A stretch of 64,000 bases of DNA from Streptomyces phaeofaciens (GTDB lineage: Bacteria; Actinomycetota; Actinomycetes; Streptomycetales; Streptomycetaceae): assembly GCF_014648915.1 (NCBI RefSeq), contig NZ_BMSA01000002.1, positions 310,001 to 374,000 of the forward strand. Reading direction: 5' to 3'. The first letter of the stretch is position 1. Each line of letters opens with the position of its first letter. The translations under genes were made by a program, and so were the position numbers. Under the pieces are notes generated by a model, which did no database searches, had not been told where the DNA came from, and saw nothing but the letters and a program-made list of their open reading frames with translations. Below are positions 56,336 through 64,000 of this stretch, in pieces.

Positions 56336-57118
56336 ATGGACCCACAGACGTATGACCGCGCCGCGATCGTCACCGGGGCGGCGGGCGGTATCGGAGCCGA
56401 GGTCGCGCGCACCCTCGCGGCCCGCGGCCTGGCCGTCGCCGCCGTCGACCGGGACGCCGCCCGCCTCACCGAGGCGGTGGAGAAGCTCACCGCCGACGGG
56501 CTGCCCGTGACCGCGTTCCCGGCCGACGTCACCAGCGCCCCGGCCGCCGAGGAGGTGGTGGCCGCCGTCGAACGCTCCCTCGGGCCGGTGGAGTTCCTCG
56601 TCAACGCGGCGGGGGTGCTGCGGCTCGGCGAGGTCAGCGGCTACCGCACCGAGGACTGGCACGACACCCTCGCCGTCAACGCCACGGGCGTCTTCCTGAT
56701 GTCCCGGGCGGCCGTCCGCCCCATGATCGAGCGCCGCCGGGGCGCCATCGTCACCGTCGCCTCCAACGCGGCCGGCACCCCGCGCACCGAGATGGCCGCG
56801 TACGCCGCCTCCAAGGCCGCCGCGACCATGTTCACCAAGAGCCTCGGCCTGGAGGTCGCCCGCTACGGGGTGCGCTGCAACATCGTGGCGCCGGGCTCCA
56901 CCGACACCCCGATGCTCAGCTCCATGTGGACCGACGACTCCGGTCCCCGGGGCACCGTCGAGGGCCGCCCCGACGCCTACCGCGTGGGCATCCCGCTCGG
57001 CCGGATCGCCCGCCCCGAACACGTCGCCGACGCCGTCGACTTCCTGCTGTCCGAACGCGCGGCCCACATCACCCTGCACGAACTGACCGTGGACGGAGGT
57101 GCCGGACTCGGTGTCTGA
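56336..57118 (+). CDS. DhbA/EntA-type dehydrogenase (DHHA to 3-hydroxyanthranilate)
   Basis: The 260-residue SDR has '[32 protein letters not shown]' (Asp after strand 2, NAD-specific), '[13 protein letters not shown]', '[13 protein letters not shown]' and the family-specific '[21 protein letters not shown]'. EntA oxidises 2,3-dihydro-2,3-dihydroxybenzoate; its homologues in benzoxazole and 4-methyl-hydroxyanthranilate pathways oxidise 2,3-dihydro-3-hydroxyanthranilate (DHHA) to 3-hydroxyanthranilate. The PhzE-type partner two genes on makes the amino version likelier. Its stop overlaps the next gene's start by 8 bases. Confidence 0.9.
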   Translation: MDPQTYDRAAIVTGAAGGIGAEVARTLAARGLAVAAVDRDAARLTEAVEKLTADGLPVTAFPADVTSAPAAEEVVAAVERSLGPVEFLVNAAGVLRLGEVSGYRTEDWHDTLAVNATGVFLMSRAAVRPMIERRRGAIVTVASNAAGTPRTEMAAYAASKAAATMFTKSLGLEVARYGVRCNIVAPGSTDTPMLSSMWTDDSGPRGTVEGRPDAYRVGIPLGRIARPEHVADAVDFLLSERAAHITLHELTVDGGAGLGV

Positions 57119-57848
57119 CATGGTGTCCAGCGAACAGGTGACCGAGTTCACCGCCGGAATTCCCCCCATCGAGCCCTACGACCCCCCGGGCCGCGACGAG
57201 CTGCCGGCCGCCGTGGCCTCCTGGTCCCCCGATCCGCGCCGGGCGGTCCTGCTCGTCCACGACATGCAGCACTACTTCCTGCGGCCGCTGCCCGCCCGCC
57301 CCCGCGACACCGTGCTGCACAACGCCGCCCGGCTGCGGGAGCGCTGCGCCGGCCTCGGCATGCCGGTCGCCTACACCGCGCAGCCCGGCTCGATGACCGA
57401 GGAGCAGCGCGGACTGCTCAAGGACATCTGGGGCCCCGGCATGCGGGCCGCGGACGACGACCGCAGGGTCGTCGACGCCCTCGCCCCCGCCGACGGGGAC
57501 TGGCTGCTGACCAAGTGGCGCTACAGCGCCTTCCACCACTCCGGGCTGCTCGGCCGGATGCGGGAGGCGGGCCGTGACCAGCTGATCGTGTGCGGGGTCT
57601 ACGCGCATGTCGGTGTGCTGATGACGGCCGTCGAGGCGTTCAGCAACGACATCGAGACCTTCCTGGCCGCCGACGCCGTCGCCGACTTCAGCCGTGAGCA
57701 CCACCAGCTGGCCCTGCGGTACGCGGCCGGCCGCTGCGCGGTCGTCGCCGACACCGACGGCCTCGTCGACGCGCTGGAGCTGGCGGTGCCCGCCGACGCG
57801 GTCCGCTGGCACCGGACGGCGGCCCATCCGGAGTGGGTGGTGGTGTGA
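57111..57848 (+). CDS. Isochorismatase-family hydrolase (PhzD type)
   Basis: The 245-residue protein has catalytic D51 in '[13 protein letters not shown]', K135 in '[10 protein letters not shown]' and '[34 protein letters not shown]', the PhzD/EntB signature. There is no C-terminal aryl carrier domain, unlike EntB. PhzD removes pyruvate from ADIC to give DHHA. GTG 57111 has GGAGG 11 bases upstream; GTG 57099 overlaps that site, and ATG 57120 is also possible. It is coupled to the SDR before it and to the PhzE-type gene after it (GTGA). Confidence 0.93.
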   Translation: MSDMVSSEQVTEFTAGIPPIEPYDPPGRDELPAAVASWSPDPRRAVLLVHDMQHYFLRPLPARPRDTVLHNAARLRERCAGLGMPVAYTAQPGSMTEEQRGLLKDIWGPGMRAADDDRRVVDALAPADGDWLLTKWRYSAFHHSGLLGRMREAGRDQLIVCGVYAHVGVLMTAVEAFSNDIETFLAADAVADFSREHHQLALRYAAGRCAVVADTDGLVDALELAVPADAVRWHRTAAHPEWVVV

Positions 57849-59836
57849 GCCGCGACCCGCAGAGCCGCGACCCGCAGAGCCGCGACCCGCAGAGCCCCGA
57901 CGCGCCGGGCCCCGACGCCTACGACGACGAGGCGCTGTTCGAGGACGTCCTCGCCCTGCGCGTGCCCGCCTTCGCGCTGCTGCACCGCCCCGAGCGCGCC
58001 CCGGGCCGGCTGGAGGTGCTGGCCGGCCCGGTCGGCACCCCGCGCACGCTCGCCGAGCTGCCGCTGCCGGAGCCCGGCGCGCCCGGCCCGGCGAACGGCC
58101 GCCCCCGCCACGACGTCCTGGCCCTCGTGCCCTACCGGCAGCTCGCCGAACGCGGCTTCGCCTGCACCGACGACGGCGCCCCGCTGCTCGCGCTGCGCGC
58201 CGAACGCCAGACCTCGCTGCCCCTGGACGCGGCCCTCGACCGCCTTCCGGAGCCCGCCATCCGGCTCTCCGGCGACCACTTCGACGTCCCGGACGACGAG
58301 TACGCCGAGCTGGTCCGCCGGGTCGTCACCGACGAGATCGGCCGGGGCGAGGGCGCCAACTTCGTCATCCGGCGCTCCTTCGTCGCCGACATCGGGGACT
58401 ACGGCCCCGAGGTCGCCCTCGGCTTCTTCCGGCGCCTGGCCCGGGCCGAGTCGGGCGCCTACTGGACGTTCCTCGTGCACACCGGCGAGCGCACCCTCGT
58501 CGGGGCGACCCCGGAACGGCATGTCAGCCTGCACCACGGCACCGCCGTGATGAACCCGATCAGCGGCACCTACCGCTACCCGCCCGGCGGGCCCACCCTC
58601 GACGGCGTCCTCGACTTCCTCGCCGACCGCAAGGAGACCGACGAGCTGTACATGGTCGTCGACGAGGAACTGAAGATGATGGCCCGGATCTGCGCCGACG
58701 GCGGCCGGGTGGTCGGCCCCCGGCTCAAGGAGATGGCCCGGCTCGCCCACACCGAGTACGTCATCACCGGCCGCAGCACCCGCGACCCGCGCGACATCCT
58801 GCGCGAGACGCTGTTCGCCCCCACCGTCACCGGCAGCCCCCTGGAGAGCGCCTGCCGGGTCATCGGCCGCTACGAGACCCGGGGCCGCGGCTACTACAGC
58901 GGCGTCGCCGCCCTCCTGGGCCGCGACGAACACGGCGCCCCCGCCCTCGACTCGGCCATCCTCATCCGCACCGCCGACATCGACCCCGCCGGCCGCCTCC
59001 GCATCGGTGTCGGCGCCACCCTGGTCCGCCACTCCGACCCCCGCTCGGAGGTCGCCGAGACGGCGGCGAAGGCCGAGGGCCTGCTGACCGCGCTGCGCGG
59101 GGCGGGCACCGGCCGCGCCGACGGGCCGCCGAGCGGTGCGCGGGCACCCGGATTCGACGGACACCCCCGCGTGCGCCGCGCACTGGAGGACCGCAACGCG
59201 CGGATCTCCGGGTTCTGGCTCGCCGACCCCGCCCGGCGGGCGCTCGCCGCCGTACCGGCACTGGACGGGCGGCGGGTGCTCATGGTGGACGCCGAGGACA
59301 CCTTCACCGCGATGATGTGCGGACAGCTCGCCTCGCTCGGGCTGAAGGTGACGGTCCGGCGGTTCGACGAGAGCTACGACCTCGACGGCTGGGACCTCGT
59401 CGTCCTCGGCCCCGGCCCCGGCGACCCGCGCGACACCGGCGACCCGCGCATCGCGCATCTGCACTCCGCCGTCGCCCGGCTGCTGGAGAAGGGCCTGCCG
59501 TTCCTCGCCGTCTGCCTCAGCCACCAGGTGCTCAGCCTGCGGCTCGGCCTCGACCTGGGCCGCCGCGCCACCCCCAACCAGGGCGTGCAACGCGAGATCG
59601 ACCTGTTCGGCACCGTCGAACGCGTCGGCTTCTACAACACGTTCGCCGCCCGCAGCACCCACGACAAGGCCGAGGTCGAAGGCGTCGGTGCCGTGGAGGT
59701 CTGCCGTGATCCCGAGGGCGACGAGGTGCACGCCCTGCGCGGCCCGCACTTCGCCTCCCTCCAGTTCCACGCGGAGTCGGTGCTCACCGAGCACGGCCCC
59801 CGCGTCTTCGAGTCACTGCTGCGCGGGCTGCTGTGA
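57845..59836 (+). CDS. ADIC synthase (PhzE type, anthranilate-synthase-like)
   Basis: This 663-residue fusion has an N-terminal chorismate-binding domain ('[26 protein letters not shown]', '[17 protein letters not shown]') and a C-terminal glutamine amidotransferase ('[13 protein letters not shown]', C557 in '[11 protein letters not shown]', H642 and E644 in 'LQFHAESVL'). PhzE makes 2-amino-2-deoxyisochorismate from chorismate without pyruvate loss, unlike TrpE. It supplies PhzD and the dehydrogenase. GTG 57845 overlaps the preceding stop (GTGA). The N-terminus carries three exact 15-base repeats encoding Ser-Arg-Asp-Pro-Gln. Confidence 0.94.
   Translation: MSRDPQSRDPQSRDPQSPDAPGPDAYDDEALFEDVLALRVPAFALLHRPERAPGRLEVLAGPVGTPRTLAELPLPEPGAPGPANGRPRHDVLALVPYRQLAERGFACTDDGAPLLALRAERQTSLPLDAALDRLPEPAIRLSGDHFDVPDDEYAELVRRVVTDEIGRGEGANFVIRRSFVADIGDYGPEVALGFFRRLARAESGAYWTFLVHTGERTLVGATPERHVSLHHGTAVMNPISGTYRYPPGGPTLDGVLDFLADRKETDELYMVVDEELKMMARICADGGRVVGPRLKEMARLAHTEYVITGRSTRDPRDILRETLFAPTVTGSPLESACRVIGRYETRGRGYYSGVAALLGRDEHGAPALDSAILIRTADIDPAGRLRIGVGATLVRHSDPRSEVAETAAKAEGLLTALRGAGTGRADGPPSGARAPGFDGHPRVRRALEDRNARISGFWLADPARRALAAVPALDGRRVLMVDAEDTFTAMMCGQLASLGLKVTVRRFDESYDLDGWDLVVLGPGPGDPRDTGDPRIAHLHSAVARLLEKGLPFLAVCLSHQVLSLRLGLDLGRRATPNQGVQREIDLFGTVERVGFYNTFAARSTHDKAEVEGVGAVEVCRDPEGDEVHALRGPHFASLQFHAESVLTEHGPRVFESLLRGLL
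57848..57892 (+). repeat. Three perfect 15-bp tandem repeats in the PhzE-type gene
   Basis: AGCCGCGACCCGCAG is repeated exactly three times in phase with the reading frame, giving three copies of Ser-Arg-Asp-Pro-Gln just after the start, with a partial fourth copy. Length should vary by replication slippage without shifting the frame. Confidence 0.9.
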
Positions 59837-59877
59837 ACCCCATGAAGAGTCCGCATCCACCGGGGAGTTGACCTCAG

Positions 59878-61608
59878 ATGACATCCGTTGACAGCCTCCG
59901 CACCCTGCCCGACGTGCTGCGGCTGCGCGCCCGCGAGCAGGGCGGCCGGCCCGCTTTCGCCTTCCTGACGGCGGGCGAGGAGCCCGGCGACAGCCTCACC
60001 TACCTCCGCCTGGACGAGGACGCCGAGGACCGGGCCGCCGCCCTGCGCGCCGCCGGTCTGGAGGGCAGCCCGGTCGTCCTGGTCTACCCGGCGGGCCTGG
60101 AGTTCGTCCGCACCCTCTTCGGCTGCATGTATGCCCGGGTCGCCGCCGCCCCCGTCCAGGTGCCCAGCCGGGAGCGCGGACTGGAGCGGCTGCGCAAGAT
60201 CGCCGACGACGCCGGCACCACCACCGTCCTGACCTGCAAGGAGGTGCGCGACGACCTGCTGGCCCGGTTCGGCGACTCGCCCCATCTGGCCGGTCTCACC
60301 CTTGTCGCCACCGACGACCTGCCCGCGCGCCCGGCCGTCGGGGCCGCCCCCGCGCCCGGGCCCGGGGACACCGCGCTCCTCCAGTACACGTCCGGCTCCA
60401 CCGGCGACCCCAAGGGCGTGGTCGTCTCGCACGCCAACTTCGTGCACAACGTGCTGGAGACCGACGCGCTCTGGCCGACCGAACCCGACGGCGTGTTCGT
60501 GTCCTGGCTGCCCCACTTCCACGACATGGGCATGCTCTTCGGAATCATCATGCCGGTGTGGACGGGCCGCCCCTCCTACCTGATGGCGCCGGACGCCTTC
60601 GTCCGCCGCCCGATGCGCTGGCTGGAGGCCCTGTCCCGGTACCGCGGCACCCACGCGGCGGCGCCCAGCTTCGCCTACGAGATGTGCGTCCGCGAGGCCG
60701 AGCGGACCGGCGTGGACCCCGAACTCGACCTGTCGTCCTGGCGGATCGCCGTCAACGGCGCCGAACCGGTCCGCTGGCCGGTCGTCGAGGCCTTCGCCCG
60801 CGCCTTCGCCCCCGCCGGCTTCCGGCCGCAGGCCATGTGCCCGGCGTACGGCCTCGCCGAGAACACCCTCAAGGCCACCGGCAGCCGCCCCGGCGACCTG
60901 CCCACCGTCCTGCGGGTCGACCCGGACGCGCTGCGCGAGGACACCGTACGGCTCGCCGCGCCCGGCGAGGCCGCCCAGCCGCTCGTGGGCGTGGGCGTCA
61001 CCGTGCTCGACGCGGGCCTGCGCATCGTCGACCCGGCGACCCGCCGCGAGCGGGCCGAACGCGAGGTCGGGGAGATCTGGCTCAGCGGCCCCGGCGTCGC
61101 CGGCGGCTACCACCACCGCCCCGCCGAGACCGCCGAGGTCTTCGACGCCCGCACCGACGGCGGCCCGGACGACGGCCCCCACCTGCGCACCGGCGACCTC
61201 GGCTTCCTCCACCGGGGCGAACTCTTCGTCACCGGACGGCTGAAGGACGTCATCATCCGCAAGGGCCGCAACTTCTACCCGCAGGACATCGAGGTCCAGG
61301 TGGAGGGCACCGACGGCGGACTGCACCCCAACTGCTCCGCCGCGTTCTCCGTCGACGACGGCACCAACGAACGTCTCGTCGTGGTCGTCGAGGCCGACGG
61401 CCGGGTCCTGCGCGGCACCGATGTGCCCACCCTCAGCCGGCGCATCCGGGAGGCCGTGCACGAGGGCCAGCGACTGCACGTCGACGACGTCGTCGTCGTA
61501 CGGCGCGGCTCGCTGCCCAAGACGTCCAGCGGGAAGGTGCAGCGCCGCGCCTGTCGCGCCCGGTACCTGGAGGGCGCCCTCAGTCCGGCCGTGGGGCGGG
61601 CGTCATGA
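59878..61608 (+). CDS. Fatty acyl-AMP ligase-like enzyme (FAAL family)
   Basis: The 576-residue protein has the FAAL-specific pattern: 'LLQYTSGSTGDPKGVVVSH', 'FVSWLPHFHDMGMLFG', 'AAPSFAYEMCVREAE', 'RIAVNGAEPVRW', 'PAYGLAENTLKATG' and 'RLKDVIIRKGRNFYPQDIE'. FAALs make acyl-AMP and pass it to an ACP rather than CoA. Here the partner could be the PKS ACP. The substrate may be a fatty acid, or the 3-hydroxyanthranilate made by the genes just upstream. GGGGAG lies 10 bases before the ATG. Its stop overlaps the KAS III start (ATGA), so the two work together. Confidence 0.92.
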   Translation: MTSVDSLRTLPDVLRLRAREQGGRPAFAFLTAGEEPGDSLTYLRLDEDAEDRAAALRAAGLEGSPVVLVYPAGLEFVRTLFGCMYARVAAAPVQVPSRERGLERLRKIADDAGTTTVLTCKEVRDDLLARFGDSPHLAGLTLVATDDLPARPAVGAAPAPGPGDTALLQYTSGSTGDPKGVVVSHANFVHNVLETDALWPTEPDGVFVSWLPHFHDMGMLFGIIMPVWTGRPSYLMAPDAFVRRPMRWLEALSRYRGTHAAAPSFAYEMCVREAERTGVDPELDLSSWRIAVNGAEPVRWPVVEAFARAFAPAGFRPQAMCPAYGLAENTLKATGSRPGDLPTVLRVDPDALREDTVRLAAPGEAAQPLVGVGVTVLDAGLRIVDPATRRERAEREVGEIWLSGPGVAGGYHHRPAETAEVFDARTDGGPDDGPHLRTGDLGFLHRGELFVTGRLKDVIIRKGRNFYPQDIEVQVEGTDGGLHPNCSAAFSVDDGTNERLVVVVEADGRVLRGTDVPTLSRRIREAVHEGQRLHVDDVVVVRRGSLPKTSSGKVQRRACRARYLEGALSPAVGRAS

Positions 61609-62606
61609 CCCGCCCGCTGCGCGCCCCGGACACCAGCCCCGGCGCCCGGATCCTGGGGGTGGGCTCCTACCGGCCGACCCGGGTGGTGGGCAACGCCGAG
61701 ATCGCCGCGCGGATCGACTCCAGCGACGAGTGGATCACCCGGCGCACCGGTATCCGCAGCCGGCGGCACGCGGGCCCCGACGAGACCATCGTGACCATGG
61801 CGGTCGAGGCCTCCCTCAAGGCGCTCGCCGCCGCCGGCGTCGCCCCCGAGGCCGTCGACATGGTCCTGCTGGCCTCCATGTCCGACCTCCAGCAGTCCCC
61901 GCCCACCGCGCCCCGGATCGCCCATCTCGTCGGCGCCCGCTCGGCGGCCGCCCTGGACACCGGCGCGGCCTGCGCCGGCTTCTCCTACACCCTGGGCGTG
62001 GCCGACTCCCTGATCCGCTCCGGCTCCGCCCGGCACGTCCTGGTCGTCGGCTCGGAACGGATGAGCGACATCATCGACCCCGAGGACCGCGGCACCGCGT
62101 TCCTCTTCGGGGACGGCGCCGGGGCGGTGGTGGTGGGCCGCTCCGACCGTCCCGGCATCGGCCCGGTGGCCTGGGGATCGGACGGCGAGAAGGCCGGCCT
62201 GCTCGCCCACAACCGCTCCTGGCTGGCGGTCCGCGACGCACCGCACCCCTGGCCGACCATGCGGATGGCGGGCCCCGAGGTCTTCCGCTGGGCCGTGCAC
62301 ACCGTCCCCCACACGGCCCGGCGCGCCCTGGAACTGGCCGGTGTCACCGCCGGCGACCTCGCCGCCTTCATCCCCCACCAGGCCAACGCCCGCATCATCG
62401 ACGGCCTGGCGAAGGACCTCGGTCTCGCCGAGGACGTGGTGATCGCCCGCGAGGTCGCCACCCTCGGCAACACCTCGGCCGCGTCGATCCCCATGGCCAT
62501 GGAGTCGGTCCTCTCCCTGGGCTCGCTGCCCGCGGGCAGCCGCGCGCTGCTGGTCGGCTTCGGGGCGGGCCTGCTGTACGCGGCGCAGGTGGTGGAACTG
62601 CCCTGA
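61605..62606 (+). CDS. KAS III-family condensing enzyme
   Basis: This 333-residue protein has the full triad: C123 in 'LDTGAACAGFSYTL', H258 in 'FIPHQANARIIDGLA' and N289 in 'TLGNTSAASIPMA'. It could prime the polyketide with a non-acetate starter, or act as an acyltransferase forming an ester or amide, as CerJ and BomK do in other pathways (from memory). It is coupled to the FAAL and is the last gene of the hydroxyanthranilate operon. A strong terminator follows. Confidence 0.93.
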   Translation: MTRPLRAPDTSPGARILGVGSYRPTRVVGNAEIAARIDSSDEWITRRTGIRSRRHAGPDETIVTMAVEASLKALAAAGVAPEAVDMVLLASMSDLQQSPPTAPRIAHLVGARSAAALDTGAACAGFSYTLGVADSLIRSGSARHVLVVGSERMSDIIDPEDRGTAFLFGDGAGAVVVGRSDRPGIGPVAWGSDGEKAGLLAHNRSWLAVRDAPHPWPTMRMAGPEVFRWAVHTVPHTARRALELAGVTAGDLAAFIPHQANARIIDGLAKDLGLAEDVVIAREVATLGNTSAASIPMAMESVLSLGSLPAGSRALLVGFGAGLLYAAQVVELP

Positions 62607-62617
62607 CCCCGAACACG

Positions 62618-62654
62618 GAAGTGCCCCCCGGCCTCGCGGGCCGGGGGGCACTTC
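62618..62654. terminator. Bidirectional hairpin terminator
   Basis: A perfect 16-bp stem (GAAGTGCCCCCCGGCC and its complement) with a 5-base loop lies between the convergent KAS III and XRE-KAS III genes. Confidence 0.88.
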
Positions 62655-62684
62655 GCTGTTCCCCGCGGGCGGAGCCGCCGTCGG

Positions 62685-63752
62685 TCACCCGCGCAACCGG
62701 GGCCACCGCAGCGCCGCGGCGGCCCACGTACGGTCCCCCTCGTAGGCCGTGAGCAGCACCCGGTGCCCGGCGGCGAGCGTCCCGTCCTGCGCGGCCCGGG
62801 CCAGCGACGACGCGAGCCCCGCCGACCCTCCCGCCGGGCCCAGCCGCCGTTCGGCGGACACGTTCAGCCGCCCCGCCAGGGCGACCACGGCCTCCGGCTC
62901 CCCCCGGTCCGCCGCGAGCCGGTCGATGTCGCCCGCCGTCCATCCGACGGCCTCCATCGCCCGCAGGCTCGCCGCGTACAACCGCTCCGCGGACGGCGCG
63001 GCCCGCCGGGCATCGGTACCGAGCACCACCGTGCCCAACGCCCCCGGCTCGTCCGCCGAGCCGGCCCGCAGGACCACCGCCCCGGCCCCGGCCAGCCACT
63101 GCCGTGCCGCCGTGGTCCAGGGCGGACACGGCTCCGGGGCGCCCGCGTCGGAGGCGATCAGCAGCACCCGTTCCGAGGCGCCGGAGGCGACCAGCCCCAC
63201 CGCGTTGGCGAGCCCGTACAGAAAGCCCCCGCACACGGTCGCCAGGTCGAACGCGGCCGCGTCCCCGAGCCCCAGCCGGTCGGCGACCTCGGGCGCGGCG
63301 GGCCGCCCGGGGCGGCCGGGCGCGGCGGTGGCGACGACCACGGTGTCCACGGCCGGCGACCCGGCGGACAGGAGCGCCCGCCGCCCCGCCTCCACGGCGG
63401 ACGCGGCGGGCGATCCGGTGTCCCCGGTGTCCCTGGGGGCGGCCCCGGTGTCGAGGACGCCGCCGATGCCGTCGACCACGGCTCCCGTCGCCCCGGGCCG
63501 CAGCGGCGCGTGTCCGGCGGCGACCAGGAGCGTGTCGCGCTGGGCGGCATCCGCGGCCAGCCGGTCGGCGAGCCGCAGCAGCAGCTCGCGGCCGGGCCGG
63601 GAGCGCCCGTTCTCCACGAAGCTCAGATGCCGGGCGGAGACGTCCGCGGCGGCGGCGAGGTCCAGCTGGCTCAGCCCTCGCCGGCGCCGCAGTTCCCGCA
63701 GCACGGATCCCAGGTCCGGTGTGTCCGTCGGCCGTTCGCTGGTGGCGATCAC
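62685..63752 (-). CDS. XRE-type DNA-binding domain fused to a degenerate KAS III domain
   Basis: This 355-residue protein begins with an MmyB-like HTH ('LRELRRRRGLSQLDLAAAADVSARHLSFVENGRSRPGRELLLRLADRLAADAAQRDTLLVAAGHAP', residues about 17-83, in pieces). The rest is a thiolase-fold KAS III domain with C174 in 'FDLATVCGGFLYGLANAVGLVASGASERVLLIASDA'. The catalytic His ('HQAN') is replaced by 'ADRGEPEA' and the Asn ('GNTSAAS') by 'GPAGGSAGLAS', so condensation is unlikely. It is probably a regulator that binds an acyl group or acyl-ACP. GTG 63752 follows a TAGCCT -10-like hexamer by 7 bases, so the mRNA is likely leaderless. Confidence 0.85.
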   Translation of the reverse strand: MIATSERPTDTPDLGSVLRELRRRRGLSQLDLAAAADVSARHLSFVENGRSRPGRELLLRLADRLAADAAQRDTLLVAAGHAPLRPGATGAVVDGIGGVLDTGAAPRDTGDTGSPAASAVEAGRRALLSAGSPAVDTVVVATAAPGRPGRPAAPEVADRLGLGDAAAFDLATVCGGFLYGLANAVGLVASGASERVLLIASDAGAPEPCPPWTTAARQWLAGAGAVVLRAGSADEPGALGTVVLGTDARRAAPSAERLYAASLRAMEAVGWTAGDIDRLAADRGEPEAVVALAGRLNVSAERRLGPAGGSAGLASSLARAAQDGTLAAGHRVLLTAYEGDRTWAAAALRWPRLRG

Positions 63753-63812
63753 GCTTCGGAGGCTAGCCCCGGCACGGGCCGGCGGCGCCGGATGCCGGCG
63801 TGATCCGTCACC

Positions 63813-64000
63813 TCACAGGTCCTCCACCCGGGACACGATCCGCGGCGACGGCACCGGCACGATGAACCGTCCGCCGTTCTCCAGGAACGCCCGCTCCTTG
63901 CCGAGGATCTCCTTGGCGTAGTTCCAGGCGAGCAGCAGGTAGTAGTCCGGCGGGTTCTGCGCCCCGTGCTCGGGCGACGTGATCGGGATGTGCGAGCCGG
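63813..64000 (-). CDS. C-terminal part of a deoxysugar C-methyltransferase
   Basis: Only the last 62 codons are in the window; the gene runs off the right edge. The visible end ('HIPITSPEHGAQNPPDYYLLLAWNYAKEI', then 'ENGGRFIVPVPSPRIV') is the C-methyltransferase C-terminal domain of NDP-hexose methyltransferases such as TylCIII. Such enzymes methylate C3 of 4-keto-deoxysugars with S-adenosylmethionine. It implies that the product is glycosylated with a branched deoxysugar, and that the sugar genes lie to the right. Confidence 0.8.
   Translation of the reverse strand, partial: GSHIPITSPEHGAQNPPDYYLLLAWNYAKEILGKERAFLENGGRFIVPVPSPRIVSRVEDL

Noticed and set aside
55119..59836. A phenazine biosynthesis cluster
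   Set aside because: PhzC, PhzD and PhzE-type enzymes are present, but no PhzF isomerase, PhzG oxidase or clear PhzA/B is visible. A dehydrogenase that would divert DHHA to 3-hydroxyanthranilate is present instead. The nearby SnoaL-like proteins share the NTF2 fold with PhzA/B but not their sequence pattern.
56336..59836. A catechol siderophore (2,3-dihydroxybenzoate) operon
   Set aside because: The dehydrogenase and isochorismatase resemble EntA and EntB, but the isochorismatase lacks an aryl carrier domain and the chorismate enzyme carries a glutamine amidotransferase, so the product should be amino-substituted.

Overview
The window is high-GC actinobacterial DNA, almost certainly from a Streptomyces. 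The evidence is the strong third-position G/C bias, frequent GTG starts, several apparently leaderless genes, a WhiB-family regulator, roadblock/LC7 proteins, a GAF/SpoIIE phosphatase with an HATPase tail, and a SARP activator. No rRNA, tRNA, CRISPR array or complete transposase gene was seen.

Positions 1-24600 are conserved chromosome: two roadblock/LC7 proteins; a padR-ABC ATPase-FtsX permease operon; an SPFH protein with a small ribbon-helix-helix-like partner; a class A penicillin-binding protein; a SpoIIE-type phosphatase; DUF402; fumC and a class I fumarase; DUF1707; wblI; glpX; DUF4245; a nitroreductase; xseA-xseB; ispH; ppgK; DUF6542; and ychF. From memory this order matches the S. 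coelicolor SCO503x-SCO506x neighbourhood, which lies just before the actinorhodin cluster (SCO5070-SCO5092).

Positions 24650-30400 are a transition zone. It holds a RelE/YefM-type toxin-antitoxin pair, a tetR-histidine kinase-response regulator operon divergent from a 14-TM MFS exporter (with four copies of a 15-bp dyad between them), and a hemerythrin-domain protein.

From about 30500 to the right edge lies a type II polyketide gene cluster, cut off at position 64000. The core is KS-alpha, KS-beta (chain-length factor), ACP, an ActIII-like ketoreductase, an ActVII-like aromatase/cyclase, an ActIV-like metallo-beta-lactamase-fold cyclase and an ActVI-like enoyl reductase, with a SARP activator divergent from the PKS operon. 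Tailoring genes include two class A flavin monooxygenases, an ActVA-ORF6-like monooxygenase, three tandem SnoaL-like proteins, a luciferase-like monooxygenase, an ActVB-like flavin reductase, a GMC oxidoreductase, several SDRs and an APH-like kinase fold. Two miniature inverted-repeat elements separate the ketoreductase from the aromatase.

The unusual part is at 49.2-63.8 kb. A rightward operon encodes an esterase, class II DAHP synthase (PhzC type), a DhbA-type dehydrogenase, an isochorismatase (PhzD type) and a PhzE-type ADIC synthase. Together these should make 3-hydroxyanthranilate rather than phenazine. The same operon continues into a fatty acyl-AMP ligase-like enzyme and a catalytically intact KAS III. 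A divergent operon encodes an arylamine N-acetyltransferase homologue, an ANL ligase and a flavin monooxygenase. At the right end are an MmyB-like XRE DNA-binding domain fused to a degenerate KAS III domain, and the C-terminus of a deoxysugar C-methyltransferase. My inference is a glycosylated aromatic polyketide carrying, or primed by, a 3-hydroxyanthranilate unit, made from a locus that in S. coelicolor holds the actinorhodin genes. I cannot match it to a known compound from sequence alone.
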